Positions 47,161-56,280 of a stretch of 64,000 nt of DNA are shown piece after piece (the first letter of the stretch is position 1; every line of letters begins with the position of its first letter). Source of the DNA: Parahaliea mediterranea. Lineage in GTDB: Bacteria > Pseudomonadota > Gammaproteobacteria > Pseudomonadales > Halieaceae. Location of the stretch: assembly GCF_003402235.1 (NCBI RefSeq), contig NZ_QEWO01000004.1, forward strand, positions 248,001 to 312,000. The letters are read 5' to 3'. The notes under the pieces are model-generated. The model saw only the letters and a list, made by a program, of their open reading frames with translations. It ran no database searches and had not been told where the DNA came from. The position numbers and the translations under genes were made by a program.

Positions 47161-49428
47161 TCAGGTCAGTACCAGTTCGTCCAGGTAGAGCGGCATGCGC
47201 TGCCGCTGTCGGGTTTCGGGGCTGTAGTAGCGCCGGCTGTTGTGCAGCCGCAGGCGCAGGTAGCGCAGGGCGCAGTGGCCGAGGTCAATGTCCACCGCGC
47301 CGCTGGCATCCAGCGCCGCCGCATCCAGCCGCGCCAGCGCCTGCCACTTCTGGTCTGCGGCGCTGGCCAGCACCTCAACGGCCGCCGGGCGCGCCAGCTG
47401 GCGGTGGGCCCCGGCCTCCAGGTTGAAGCGCAGGCGGCGCACGCGGCGCACCCGTTCCAGGTCCAGCACGATGTCTACCCGCTCGGCATCGAACACCACC
47501 CACTCGTGGTAGTGGAAAATCCGCTCGTTGCCGCGCCAGCCGTTGGTGAGCAGGGCCAGCTCCGGCGCCTGTTGCAAGCCCTCGTCCCGCCAGTAATACA
47601 CCGGCCGGTGCAGGGCCAGGTGGGGCACCACGTGCAGACGCTCGTCACCGCAGGGGGCGCCCTCCGGGGTTTCGCCGCAGGCGCGCAGCACGCACTCGCG
47701 GTCGATCTCCAGCCAGGTCGGGCTGGCGGTGCCGGATGCAGATGCATTGGCAGCATCAGGCGCTGCGCCGTCCAGGGTGTAGCGACAGCGCACCCCGGGC
47801 ACGCCGCCAGCCAACTGCACCCGCAGGGTGCCATCGCGGCGCGTGTCCGGCGTAAGCAGCGCTTTGTAGTGGCTGTCGGCCACGGTGTAGCCCAGTGCGC
47901 GCAGGCGCCGGGTGAGCGCCGGCAGCCGGCGGCAGAAGTCCGCCCACTGTCGGCCCTCGCCGCGCCACAGGCTCTCGGCCAGGGCCGAAAGGCGCGGCAG
48001 CGCCGTGTAGCAGACCGCCTCCGGGGTGGCCAGGTATTCGCTCCAGATGTTGCCCTGGGCGCCGAGCAACTGGCCCGCTGTTGCGCCCGCCGCCAGCGCC
48101 GCCGGGCTGTAGTCGTAAACCGCGCGCAGGGGCGTCAGGCCGTGGATGGCGGCGGGCTCATCGAGGGAGGTGGACTGGTAGAAGTCGAAGTAAACCCGGT
48201 CCACCGGGCACATCACCACCGGGTAGCCCGCCGCCAGGGCGCGCTCGCCGGCGTTGCTGTTCCAGCACATGATGGTGGTATCGCCGGACACACCACCATC
48301 CATCACTTCGTCCCAGCCCAGCACCTTTTTACCGAGCTTCTCAAGAATGCCTGCCACCCGGGCGACAAAATAGCCGTGCAGGCCGTTTTCATCCCCCAGC
48401 CCGTGCTCGCGAATGAGCTGCTGGCAGTGGGGGCAGCCGGCCCAGGCGGTTTTGACCACTTCATCGCCGCCAATGTGCACGTAGTCCCCGGGAAACAGGG
48501 CAACCACCTCGGCCAGCAGCTGCTCCAGAAAGGCGAAGGTCGGCTCCTTCGGGCACAGCACATCCGGGAAGATGCCAAAGTGTGCCTCCACCTGATAGGG
48601 CGCGCCATCGGCCCGGGGGCCACAGGCGTATTCGGGGTAGGCCGCCAGCAGGGCCGCCGCGTGGCCGGGAATGTCCAGTTCGGGGATCACCGTAATCTGC
48701 CGCTCGGCGGCATAGGCCACCACGGCGCGAATATCGTCCTCGCTGTAGTAGCCGCCGTGGGGCTGCTCGCGGTAGCTGCGCCCGGGGTTGGAGGTATGCC
48801 CGTCCACCGTGCGCTCGCGCCAGGCGCCCACTTCGGTGAGCCGCGGAAAGCGCCGGCTGGGAAAGCGCCAGCCCTGGTCATCGCTCAGGTGCCAGTGAAA
48901 GCGGTTGAGCTTGTGCAGGGCCAGCAGGTCGATGTAGCGCAGGATAAAATCCCGCGGAAAAAAGTGCCGCGCGCAGTCCAGGTGCATGCCGCGCCAGCCC
49001 AGGGCCGGGCCGTCGCTGATGCTGGCGCAGGCCAGGGTGCAAGCGCCCTGCGCCGGCAGGCCCCGCAGCGCCACGTCCGGCGGCAGCAGTTGCAGCAGGG
49101 TTTGCAGGGCATAGAACACGCCGGGCACGCCGCCGCCACTGAGGCGCACCTGCTGCGGGCTGATCTGCAGGTGGTAGTGTTCGGCACTGGCAAGGCTGGC
49201 ATCCAGTGCCAGTTGCGCTGTGGTGTCAGCGGCGTCAACACCGTCAGCGGCCTTCGCCGCCGGCGCCCCCGACACCAGAGCAAGGCTGCGGGCCACGAAT
49301 GCGGCCATCGCCTGCAATTCGGGCGTTTGCGCGCGCACCGCCATCTGCCGCGTAAGGTGGCATTCACCCTCCCCTGCTGCGCTGTGATGGGGGGCGGGAA
49401 CAACCGGTGATGAGGCAGCGAACGACAT
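47161..49428 (-). CDS. Beta-N-acetylhexosaminidase, glycoside hydrolase family 20
   Basis: This 755-residue enzyme splits GlcNAc from chitooligosaccharides. It has a GH20b-like N-terminal domain and the catalytic barrel with RGMHLDCARHFFP, LNRFHWHLSDDQGWRF and VHIGGDEV, where Asp322-Glu323 are the substrate-assisted catalytic pair. WxxY-type segments and a C-terminal chitobiase-like plus F5/8-like region (about 600-755) follow. No signal peptide is visible at the start MSFAASSPVVPAPHH, so it appears cytoplasmic. It begins 9 nt after the kinase gene on the same strand. Confidence 0.94.
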   Translation of the reverse strand: MSFAASSPVVPAPHHSAAGEGECHLTRQMAVRAQTPELQAMAAFVARSLALVSGAPAAKAADGVDAADTTAQLALDASLASAEHYHLQISPQQVRLSGGGVPGVFYALQTLLQLLPPDVALRGLPAQGACTLACASISDGPALGWRGMHLDCARHFFPRDFILRYIDLLALHKLNRFHWHLSDDQGWRFPSRRFPRLTEVGAWRERTVDGHTSNPGRSYREQPHGGYYSEDDIRAVVAYAAERQITVIPELDIPGHAAALLAAYPEYACGPRADGAPYQVEAHFGIFPDVLCPKEPTFAFLEQLLAEVVALFPGDYVHIGGDEVVKTAWAGCPHCQQLIREHGLGDENGLHGYFVARVAGILEKLGKKVLGWDEVMDGGVSGDTTIMCWNSNAGERALAAGYPVVMCPVDRVYFDFYQSTSLDEPAAIHGLTPLRAVYDYSPAALAAGATAGQLLGAQGNIWSEYLATPEAVCYTALPRLSALAESLWRGEGRQWADFCRRLPALTRRLRALGYTVADSHYKALLTPDTRRDGTLRVQLAGGVPGVRCRYTLDGAAPDAANASASGTASPTWLEIDRECVLRACGETPEGAPCGDERLHVVPHLALHRPVYYWRDEGLQQAPELALLTNGWRGNERIFHYHEWVVFDAERVDIVLDLERVRRVRRLRFNLEAGAHRQLARPAAVEVLASAADQKWQALARLDAAALDASGAVDIDLGHCALRYLRLRLHNSRRYYSPETRQRQRMPLYLDELVLT

Positions 49429-49437
49429 GGCGAGAGT

Positions 49438-50346
49438 CTATCCCAGCGCCGCCGTGCGCGCTTGCGGGCGCGAGCGGGCAAAGCGCAGGGCGCCCTCGTC
49501 CGGCTGGCCGCGCGGTGTTACCAATGCCGCCTGTACATCCGCCGCCAGCCAGTTGGTCAGCCGCGCGCCGAGCCCCCCGAGCAGGGCAAAGTGGCTGACA
49601 CCGTGAGACAGCAGGCGCCGCGCCAGTGCGTCGAGGTAGCCGGCGGCGTCTGCCAGAATGGCCGCTGCCACCGGGTCGCCGGCGTCGGCGCACTCCAGCA
49701 CCAGCGGCGCCAGCGCGCCGTAATCCCGAGAGCTGGCGCCCGCCATGGCGGCCACCAGTTCCAGGCCGCTGGCACCCAGCGCGCCTTCAATGCGCGGCAG
49801 CAGCGCCGTTTGCGGCCCCAGTCCGTCCAGGTGCAGCAGGGCGGCCTTCAGGGCCTCCAGCCCCAGCCAGGCGCCACTGGCCTTGTCGCCAAAGGGAAAG
49901 CCGTGGGCGCCGTAATTGTGGCTGCGGCCATCCACGCAGACATAGCCCACCGAGCCGGTGCCCGCCACAATCACCGCGCCGTCTTCGCCGCCGTGGGCGC
50001 CCAGGCAGGCAATGTGGATGTCGGTGGTCAGATGCAGGGCCGCAAAGGGGTGCTGCCAGGCAGCCATCGCGGCGTACACGCTGGGAATATTCACCCCGGC
50101 CAGCCCGACCCCGGCCACCACACGGCTCAGGTCGGCCTCGCCAAGCCCCGCCTGGGCCAGCGCCCCGCGACTGGCGGCCTCAATGGAGGCCAGGGCCTGG
50201 GCCCGGTCCTGAAACGGGTTGGCGGGGCCGGCGGTCACGCTGGCCATTGGCCGCCCGCTGGCATCGGCCAGCAGGGCGCGGCACTTGCTGCCACCACCGT
50301 CGATGCCCAGGTAAAGGCGGCCAATGTCGGAAGTCATTGAATTCAT
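49438..50346 (-). CDS. nagK: BadF/BadG/BcrA/BcrD-family ATPase, probable N-acetylglucosamine kinase
   Basis: This 302-residue kinase of the actin-like ATPase fold has the phosphate-1 motif LYLGIDGGGSKCRALL, connect and phosphate-2 segments VAGTGSVGYV, GFPFGDKASGAWLG and the adenosine motif ALLGGLGARLT. Members in chitin loci phosphorylate GlcNAc to GlcNAc-6-P, which would feed nagA and nagB. It is the first gene of the operon with the GH20 enzyme and the symporter, downstream of the TonB receptor terminator. ATG 50346 or 50337 may be the start. Confidence 0.88.
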   Translation of the reverse strand: MNSMTSDIGRLYLGIDGGGSKCRALLADASGRPMASVTAGPANPFQDRAQALASIEAASRGALAQAGLGEADLSRVVAGVGLAGVNIPSVYAAMAAWQHPFAALHLTTDIHIACLGAHGGEDGAVIVAGTGSVGYVCVDGRSHNYGAHGFPFGDKASGAWLGLEALKAALLHLDGLGPQTALLPRIEGALGASGLELVAAMAGASSRDYGALAPLVLECADAGDPVAAAILADAAGYLDALARRLLSHGVSHFALLGGLGARLTNWLAADVQAALVTPRGQPDEGALRFARSRPQARTAALG

Positions 50347-50379
50347 GCTGTCGATTTACACCGCTTACACGTCGCCAGA

Positions 50380-50416
50380 AATAAAAAAGGCTGGTGGGCA
50401 CGCTGGCACACCAGCC
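50380..50416 (-). terminator. Rho-independent terminator of the TonB receptor gene
   Basis: On the minus strand GGCTGGTG, a 12-nt loop and CACCAGCC (50389-50416) are followed by TTTTTTATT. It lies between the receptor stop and the kinase start, so nagK needs its own promoter or read-through. Confidence 0.85.
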
Positions 50417-50552
50417 AAGGTAAGCCAGGGATAGGCCCGCCTTACCGCAGGGCGCCACCGCCGCGACACCCGACACACAACTTGTTGGATAAAGGGAAGC
50501 GCCATTTGCGCCGCGGCGGCCCACAGGGTGCGGCCGCGGCGCTGGCGATGGG

Positions 50553-53279
50553 TTAGAAGCGGTAGTTCACACCCACCACGTAGCGGGCACCGTTGTCATA
50601 CAGGCGGGCCTTGCGCGCGGTGTCGATGTGGTAGTGCTCCAGTTCTTCGCCGGTGAGGTTGATGCCTTCGAACACCAGGTCGATGTTCTCCCACACGGTG
50701 ACGGTGACATTGGCGTCCAGCTGGCCGTAGTCGTCGATGTACATCTCGGAGCCGAACTCGCTGAGGCCGTCGTACCACTCGGTGCGGTAGTTGTAGCTCA
50801 GGCGGGCGCTCAGCCAGTCGTTCTCGAAGTAACCGGACAGGTTGGCCATGTGCTCGGAGGAGCCTGGCACCAGGCCGGACCCGGGGCGCAGCACTGGATC
50901 GCGGTCGTCGCGGCTGTCGGCGTCGGTGTAGGTGTAGTTGGCGATAACGCCAAAGTCACCGAAGGCCTGCTGGTAGCTGACCTCCACGCCCTGCACGTCC
51001 ACGCCGGCGCCGTTGTTGGGCTGCACGAAGGTCACGTCCACGTTGCGGTCCAGTTTCGGATCGTACTGGGTTTCCACGCTGGTGCTGGAGACCAGGGAGT
51101 TGCTGATGTCCTTCTGGAAGTAGGTGACCGCCAGCATGCTGTGCTCGGCGAAGTACCATTCGTAGGCCAGGTCGAACTGGTTGGCCAGCTCAGGGTCCAG
51201 GAAGGGGTTGCCGCGCACGCCGGTGCCGGTGTCCAGGTTGGCCGAGGACTGGTTGGCGATCTTGATGTAGTCCGGGCGGGACATCACCCGCGCGGCGGAG
51301 AAGCGCAGCAGGCTGTCGCCGGTCACATCGAAGGCAACGCTCAGGTTGGGCAGCACCTCGGTGTAGTCGTGATCCTCGGTCACCTGACGCACGTTGAAGT
51401 CGTCGCGGCTGTCGATGGAATCCACCAGCAGGTCGTAGCCGCCGATCAGGTCGATGGCCGCGGCGGTGGCGTCACCCTCCCAGTTGTAGCCGGTGGAGGC
51501 CACGTCGGTTTGCACCACGCGCACGCCGATGTTGCCACGGAAGCCCTCGCCCTCGAAGTCGCCGGACACATAGGCCGCGTAGATCTTCTCGTTCACATCC
51601 CAGGTGTCGGGCAGGAACAGGAAGGTGGCCGCGTTGGCATAGGCCTCCTGCGGGAAGATCACAGACTCAGCCCTGCCCACGTTCAGCAGCGGATAGGGTG
51701 CGCCGGATTCGTTGTAGGCGTAGTTGCCCAGGGTGCCGGCATCCAGGTTGCCGTACAGCCAGCGGTCCCAGCCGGAGGTGTCGCTGCCGCCGCCATAGGT
51801 GGTCGCGTCGTCCGAGTGCATGGCGTCGGTGAGCCAGTGGAAGCGTGTGCCGTTCTGGAACTGCCCCTTGTCGTGGTCGCGGTAGTACACACCGGTCTTG
51901 AAGGTGTGGAAGATGCCCACGTCGGCGTCGAACTGCAGGTCCAGGCCGGCGTAGTCTTCCTCGTCGCTCATAATGCGCTGGTTTTCCATCATCCAGCCCA
52001 GGCCGCGGCCCAGTAGTTGCTCTTCGGTCTCAGGGCTGCCGCCGACAAAGGCGGTGGAATCCAGGCCGTTGAAGGTGGAGCCAGACAGACGAGGGTTGAT
52101 CTTGTCGAAGCCGTACTGGCGATCACTGCTGGTGCCGCCTTCGGCTTCGGTGTGGCCAAGGCGGGCGGTGAGGGAGAAGCTGTCAAAGTCGTGGGCGTAT
52201 TCCAGATCCAGCGACTCGGTTTCGCTGTAGGATTCGCGGTCGATCACGTAGTACTCGGCGTAGTTATCGGCCACCTGGCCTGCCACCACACCGTCGCCCA
52301 CCAGCTGGGCGCTGGCGGGGTCGATGGTGCCGCCTCCCGCCTGGCCGTTAAACCACTGGTAGTTGTTGTGGTTGGTGTTGTTGGCGTCCAGCTCGGAGTT
52401 CAGGTAGGTCACGGTGAACTGGCCGCGCTCGGTGGGGCGCCACTGGCCGGTAACCAGCGCGGTATCGCGCTCGCGGTCCTGGGTGAAGTGGGCATCGCCA
52501 AGGGCGCGGGGCGTCCACACGTCGCCACGGCCAAAGTTCTGGCGCTCAAAGCCGAGGATTTCGGTGCCCTCGCGCAGCAAGGTGCGATCCTGCTTGGTGA
52601 GAGAGATATTAAAACCCAGGGTCTCGGCGTCGTTCTTCCAGGAGTACAGGGCCGACAGCAGGGGGTCGACCTCTTCGGATGTCTCCGAGTACATGCCCTG
52701 CACCTGCACGCTGCCGCTGTTGGCCTCCATGTCCAGCGGACGCCGGGTGCGCAGCATCACGGTGCCGCCCAGGGAGCCTTCCTGAATGTCGGCGCGGGGT
52801 GTTTTGTACACCTCCAGCGACGACACGATGTTGGAGGGCAGCAGGGTGTAGTTGAAGGCGCGGGAGGGGTTGTCCAGCACAAACCAGTCGGCGGAGGCCA
52901 CCGCGGCGCCGTTCAGCAGGGTGCGGTTCTGGTTGGGGGCGGTGCCGCGCACGGCGATCTTCTCGCCCTCGCCAAAGCCGCGGGTTACCGACACACCGGT
53001 GATGCGGCTCAGGGAGTCCGCCACGTTCTTGTCCGGGAACTTGCCGATGTCGGTGGCGTTGATCGCATCGACAATGGCCACCGCATTGCGTTTGGTGTCC
53101 ATGGCTTCCTGCAGGCTGCCACGGATACCGGTCACCACGACCTCTTCCAGGGCCGGAGCGGGGTCCTGCGCCTGCGCCGAGCCGACCACGCCGCACAGGG
53201 CCATGACCGACAGGGAGCTGTGCAGGAAGCGCGAGCGGCTGCCATGCAGTGAACGGATAGATGATTTTAGTGTTTTCAC
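50553..53279 (-). CDS. TonB-dependent outer membrane receptor, probable chitooligosaccharide/GlcNAc transporter
   Basis: This 908-residue receptor starts at GTG 53279, preceded by AGAAGGGGG. It has a signal peptide (core LSVMALCGVVGSAQAQ), a TonB box EEVVVTG just after it and the plug domain (DIGKFPDKNVADSLSRITGVSVTRGFGEGEKIAVRG, then TLLNGAAVASADW). A 22-strand barrel follows, ending in the aromatic YVVGVNYRF. The family resembles receptors found in NAG/chitin loci of marine Gammaproteobacteria. It would import ligand into the periplasm with TonB energy. Two operators of the LacI-type regulator lie about 100 and 133 bp upstream. Confidence 0.93.
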   Translation of the reverse strand: MKTLKSSIRSLHGSRSRFLHSSLSVMALCGVVGSAQAQDPAPALEEVVVTGIRGSLQEAMDTKRNAVAIVDAINATDIGKFPDKNVADSLSRITGVSVTRGFGEGEKIAVRGTAPNQNRTLLNGAAVASADWFVLDNPSRAFNYTLLPSNIVSSLEVYKTPRADIQEGSLGGTVMLRTRRPLDMEANSGSVQVQGMYSETSEEVDPLLSALYSWKNDAETLGFNISLTKQDRTLLREGTEILGFERQNFGRGDVWTPRALGDAHFTQDRERDTALVTGQWRPTERGQFTVTYLNSELDANNTNHNNYQWFNGQAGGGTIDPASAQLVGDGVVAGQVADNYAEYYVIDRESYSETESLDLEYAHDFDSFSLTARLGHTEAEGGTSSDRQYGFDKINPRLSGSTFNGLDSTAFVGGSPETEEQLLGRGLGWMMENQRIMSDEEDYAGLDLQFDADVGIFHTFKTGVYYRDHDKGQFQNGTRFHWLTDAMHSDDATTYGGGSDTSGWDRWLYGNLDAGTLGNYAYNESGAPYPLLNVGRAESVIFPQEAYANAATFLFLPDTWDVNEKIYAAYVSGDFEGEGFRGNIGVRVVQTDVASTGYNWEGDATAAAIDLIGGYDLLVDSIDSRDDFNVRQVTEDHDYTEVLPNLSVAFDVTGDSLLRFSAARVMSRPDYIKIANQSSANLDTGTGVRGNPFLDPELANQFDLAYEWYFAEHSMLAVTYFQKDISNSLVSSTSVETQYDPKLDRNVDVTFVQPNNGAGVDVQGVEVSYQQAFGDFGVIANYTYTDADSRDDRDPVLRPGSGLVPGSSEHMANLSGYFENDWLSARLSYNYRTEWYDGLSEFGSEMYIDDYGQLDANVTVTVWENIDLVFEGINLTGEELEHYHIDTARKARLYDNGARYVVGVNYRF

Positions 53280-53377
53280 GGGTTCCCCCTTCTCGTTTTG
53301 CTTATTCAAGCGACCTGTACCCCGGCGGCGAACCGTCAGCCTCCGGGAGCGGCTGAGCGTTATTATGACAAGCACAT

Positions 53378-53422
53378 GACAACGTTGTCGGAGCTACCCT
53401 ATGCGCGCTGGACAACGTTGTC
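53378..53422 (-). promoter_or_regulatory. Two LacI-type operators in the receptor promoter
   Basis: GACAACGTTGTC occurs at 53378-53389 and again at 53411-53422, centres 33 bp apart, which is three helical turns. On the minus strand the distal site contains TTGACA, a perfect -35, with TAGGGT 17 nt on. The proximal site overlaps CCGACA, 18 nt before CATAAT. Both operators therefore cover polymerase contacts, and their spacing allows cooperative binding on one DNA face. Confidence 0.8.
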
Positions 53423-53714
53423 AACAGGGTGAGGAAATTATTTCGCCGGTGGGTCGAGAAATGCGTAACAGCCTGTCACCACAGGCTTTGGTGCCGCGAG
53501 CTAGCGGCAAAAATCGCGGGATTTACCGCGGCCACTGCCGCAGGCCGGCCCCAGGCACCATGCCTGCCCTGGCGGCAGCGGCAATGACAACGTTGCCTTA
53601 GCTCTCAATAAAGCGCACAGGAAAAGCCCATCGGCGCCCACGAAAGGCACACGAAAAGCACAGGCAAAGCGCCGGGAAGACGGCGAAAAGGCGGGCAGAG
53701 CCGCGGGCGTCAGG
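53423..53714. other. 292-bp gap with a fourth, imperfect operator
   Basis: GACAACGTTGCC at 53586-53597 differs from the operator core by one base. It lies 175 bp beyond the distal receptor operator and could be an auxiliary site for looping. No gene or terminator is seen in the rest of the gap. Confidence 0.5.
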
Positions 53715-55124
53715 CTAGTCCTGCGACAGCCAGTGGTCGATGTAGCGCTGGGCCATGGCGTGGCCGTTGAACTCGGCGCCCAGCACGGCGATAAAGGTAA
53801 ACACCCCGGTGAGTTTGCGGGCAATCAGAGCAAAGTCACCCCCCGGGGCACTGAAATGGCGGGTGGCCGCGGCGCCCGCCGCCTGCTTGCCCACCCGGCG
53901 CAGCAGGGCGGAGTGGCCCCAGCGGTATTCCCCCCGCCGGTTCAGGTACTGGGCCGGCAGATGAGCTGGCTCCTCCAGCGGCTCCAGCAGCTGGCAGCAA
54001 AAATCCACAAAGGTGTCGCGGGCAAAGTCGCTGCTGTCCTCGCGCAGGCAGCCAAGGCCCAGCAGGCTCTGCGCCAGGGCTTGCCGGTCCTGGGCCATGC
54101 CGGCGGAAATGGCGTTGCCCAGGTGCAGCAGAAAGGTCGCATCCGGGGCCAGCACAGAGCCAAAATCCAGCAATACCAGTTCGTCGCCGTCGCGCCCGGG
54201 GGCCACCAGGTAGTTGCCGAAGTTGGGGTCGGTCTGCAGCTCGCCCCACTGGTACACCTCCAGGAAGAACAGCTCCAGCATGGCCTCGCCCAGGGCGTTG
54301 CGACGGCGCTGGGACAGGCGCGCCACCTCGGCCCGGCTCACCCGGTAGCCGCCCATGTACTCCATCGCCAGCACCTGCTCGCCACAGTAATTGGCGTGCA
54401 GTTGGGGAATGCGGTAGTGCACGCTGCGCCCGGTGGCGGCGTTGGCGGCCTGCACCCGCTCGCCAAAGCGCTGCAGCATGCGCGCCTCCCTGGCGTAGTC
54501 GATTTCACTGTGCAGTTGTTCGCGCAGGCTCTGCAGCCAGGTGTCCAGTTCGCGCCCGGCCTGCACCCAGCGCGCCAGCAACAGCATGCGCACCACGCTG
54601 TCAAAGTCGTCGTCGATCACCTCGGCCAGCCCGGGGTACTGCACCTTCAGCACGATGTGCTCGCCGCTGGCGCGCACGGTGGCCCGGTGCACCTGGGCGA
54701 TGGATGCCGCCGCCAGCGCCTGGTGCTCCACCTGCAGTTCATCCAGGCGCGCGCCGAGCTGCTCGCGCAGCAGCGGCTCAATCTCCGCCCAGGGCAAAGG
54801 CTCGGTGCTGGCCTCCAGGGTGTGCAGGGCCTCGGTGAGGGCCGGCGGCAGAAAGTGCTCGCCAAGCAGCGCCATCATCTGGCCGATCTTGACGTAGCTG
54901 CCCTTGAGCCGCCCCAGCTCCGCCACAAAGCGCTGGGCTTCGCGGCGGGCGAAGGCGGAATCCAGCGCCGGCCCATCGCCGCCGCGCAAGCGCTGCAGGG
55001 CGCCGTCGATGGCAAAGGCGCCACCGGCCCGCAGCCCCGCCAGCGACACCGACAGGCTGCGGCTCAGGCCGCCGCGTTTCAGGCCGCCGCGCTTGCGTTG
55101 ACTGCGCTGCCCATCGCGGCCCAT
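53715..55124 (-). CDS. ABC1/UbiB-family atypical kinase-like protein
   Basis: This 469-residue ABC1/ADCK family protein has the diagnostic KxGQ motif in GSYVKIGQMMALLGEHFLPP, the Ala-rich nucleotide loop AAASIAQVHRATV, Lys in IVLKVQYPG, and QTDPNFGNYLV plus LLDFGS. Family members support ubiquinone synthesis or bind lipids. This one lacks the C-terminal membrane helices of E. coli UbiB and resembles stand-alone ABC1 proteins. ATG 55124 was chosen since it lies 10 nt past the upstream stop and starts a basic N-terminus; the frame is open farther 5'. It ends a run of acyl-CoA dehydrogenase genes. Confidence 0.88.
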   Translation of the reverse strand: MGRDGQRSQRKRGGLKRGGLSRSLSVSLAGLRAGGAFAIDGALQRLRGGDGPALDSAFARREAQRFVAELGRLKGSYVKIGQMMALLGEHFLPPALTEALHTLEASTEPLPWAEIEPLLREQLGARLDELQVEHQALAAASIAQVHRATVRASGEHIVLKVQYPGLAEVIDDDFDSVVRMLLLARWVQAGRELDTWLQSLREQLHSEIDYAREARMLQRFGERVQAANAATGRSVHYRIPQLHANYCGEQVLAMEYMGGYRVSRAEVARLSQRRRNALGEAMLELFFLEVYQWGELQTDPNFGNYLVAPGRDGDELVLLDFGSVLAPDATFLLHLGNAISAGMAQDRQALAQSLLGLGCLREDSSDFARDTFVDFCCQLLEPLEEPAHLPAQYLNRRGEYRWGHSALLRRVGKQAAGAAATRHFSAPGGDFALIARKLTGVFTFIAVLGAEFNGHAMAQRYIDHWLSQD

Positions 55125-55134
55125 GGCTGCGCCC

Positions 55135-56271
55135 TCAGGCCGCCGCGTCCAGCAGCAGCGCGGCCAGCCGCTTGCGGTGATGCAGGGCATCGCCAAACTG
55201 CTGACTGCTCCACTGGGCGCGGCGGATGTACAGCTGAGCGTCGCACTCGTAGGTAAAGCCCATGCCGCCATGAAACTGCACCGCCCGGTCACCGGCCTGC
55301 AGCAGCACCTCGCTGGACTGGGCCTTGGCCATGCGGCAGGCAATTTCCGCATCGCGATCGAAGGCGCCGTCATCCAGCAGGCTGGCGGCGTGGTAGACGA
55401 AGGAGCGGGCGGCGTCGACACCCATGAGAATGTCCACGCAGGGGTGCTTGAGGGCCTGGTAGGAGCCGATCAGCTTGCCGAACTGCTTGCGGGTTTTCAG
55501 GTAGTCCACCGTGGTATCCAGGCAGGCGCCGGCGCTGCCGGCGGCCTCCGCCGCGGTGAGCAGGGCGCCCAGCAGGTAGAAGTCGCACAGGGCCACGGTG
55601 ACCTGTTCGCCGGCGATGATGGCGTCCGGGGTGAGCTGCACGCCGGTAAAGTCCACGGTCGCGGCGCGTTTGGTTTCGTCGATCAGGGTGTGGGGGCTGA
55701 TCGCCCCGTCGCGCAACTGGCTGGCGCGCACCAGGGCCAGGGCCGGCAGGTTGTGGTGGCGGGTAACCACCACAAACCAGCCGGCGGCCTGGGCGTCGGG
55801 CACATACTGCTTGGCGCCCTGCAGCACCCCGCCCTCGTCGAACAGGCACTGGCAGGTATCCGCGCCCCAGTCGGGGCCTTCCAGCAGGGCCACGGTGGCG
55901 GGCACGCCGGCGGCCACATCGGCCAGAAATTCATCCACCCGCGCCTCGGCGGTGGCGCGCGCCACCAGCTGGGCCGCCAGGGTGGTGCTGATCAGCGGGG
56001 TGCCCAGCATGGCCCGGCCCATGGCCTCGGCAATGCCCACCGCGTGGCGAATGCCCAGGCCGCTGCCGCCCACCGACGCCGGCAGGGCGAGCCCCGGCCA
56101 GCCCAGGCCAACCAGCTCCTGCCACAGGGCCTCGTCGTAGCCCAGCGGCGTATCCAGCTGGGCGCGCACCGCACTGATGGGCGAGCGCTGGCGGCAAAAG
56201 TCGCGCGCCACGTCCAGAATCATCGCCTGGTCCTCGTCGAAGACCAGGGTGGTGTTGTTGATCACGCTCAT
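55135..56271 (-). CDS. Acyl-CoA dehydrogenase family protein (short, probable non-catalytic partner)
   Basis: This 378-residue ACAD-fold protein shows the N-terminal helical domain, GLALPASVGGSGLG, and the C-terminal four-helix domain with TRKQFGKLIGSYQALKH and QFHGGMGFTYECDAQLYIRRA. The beta domain lacks the usual WITN-type FAD segment, and no catalytic Glu is obvious near the end. Adjacent pairs of such ACADs form heteromeric enzymes in steroid side-chain degradation (FadE28/FadE29 type). It lies 9 nt behind the next ACAD gene on the same strand, which supports a pair. Confidence 0.88.
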   Translation of the reverse strand: MSVINNTTLVFDEDQAMILDVARDFCRQRSPISAVRAQLDTPLGYDEALWQELVGLGWPGLALPASVGGSGLGIRHAVGIAEAMGRAMLGTPLISTTLAAQLVARATAEARVDEFLADVAAGVPATVALLEGPDWGADTCQCLFDEGGVLQGAKQYVPDAQAAGWFVVVTRHHNLPALALVRASQLRDGAISPHTLIDETKRAATVDFTGVQLTPDAIIAGEQVTVALCDFYLLGALLTAAEAAGSAGACLDTTVDYLKTRKQFGKLIGSYQALKHPCVDILMGVDAARSFVYHAASLLDDGAFDRDAEIACRMAKAQSSEVLLQAGDRAVQFHGGMGFTYECDAQLYIRRAQWSSQQFGDALHHRKRLAALLLDAAA

Positions 56272-56280
56272 GCTCGCCCC

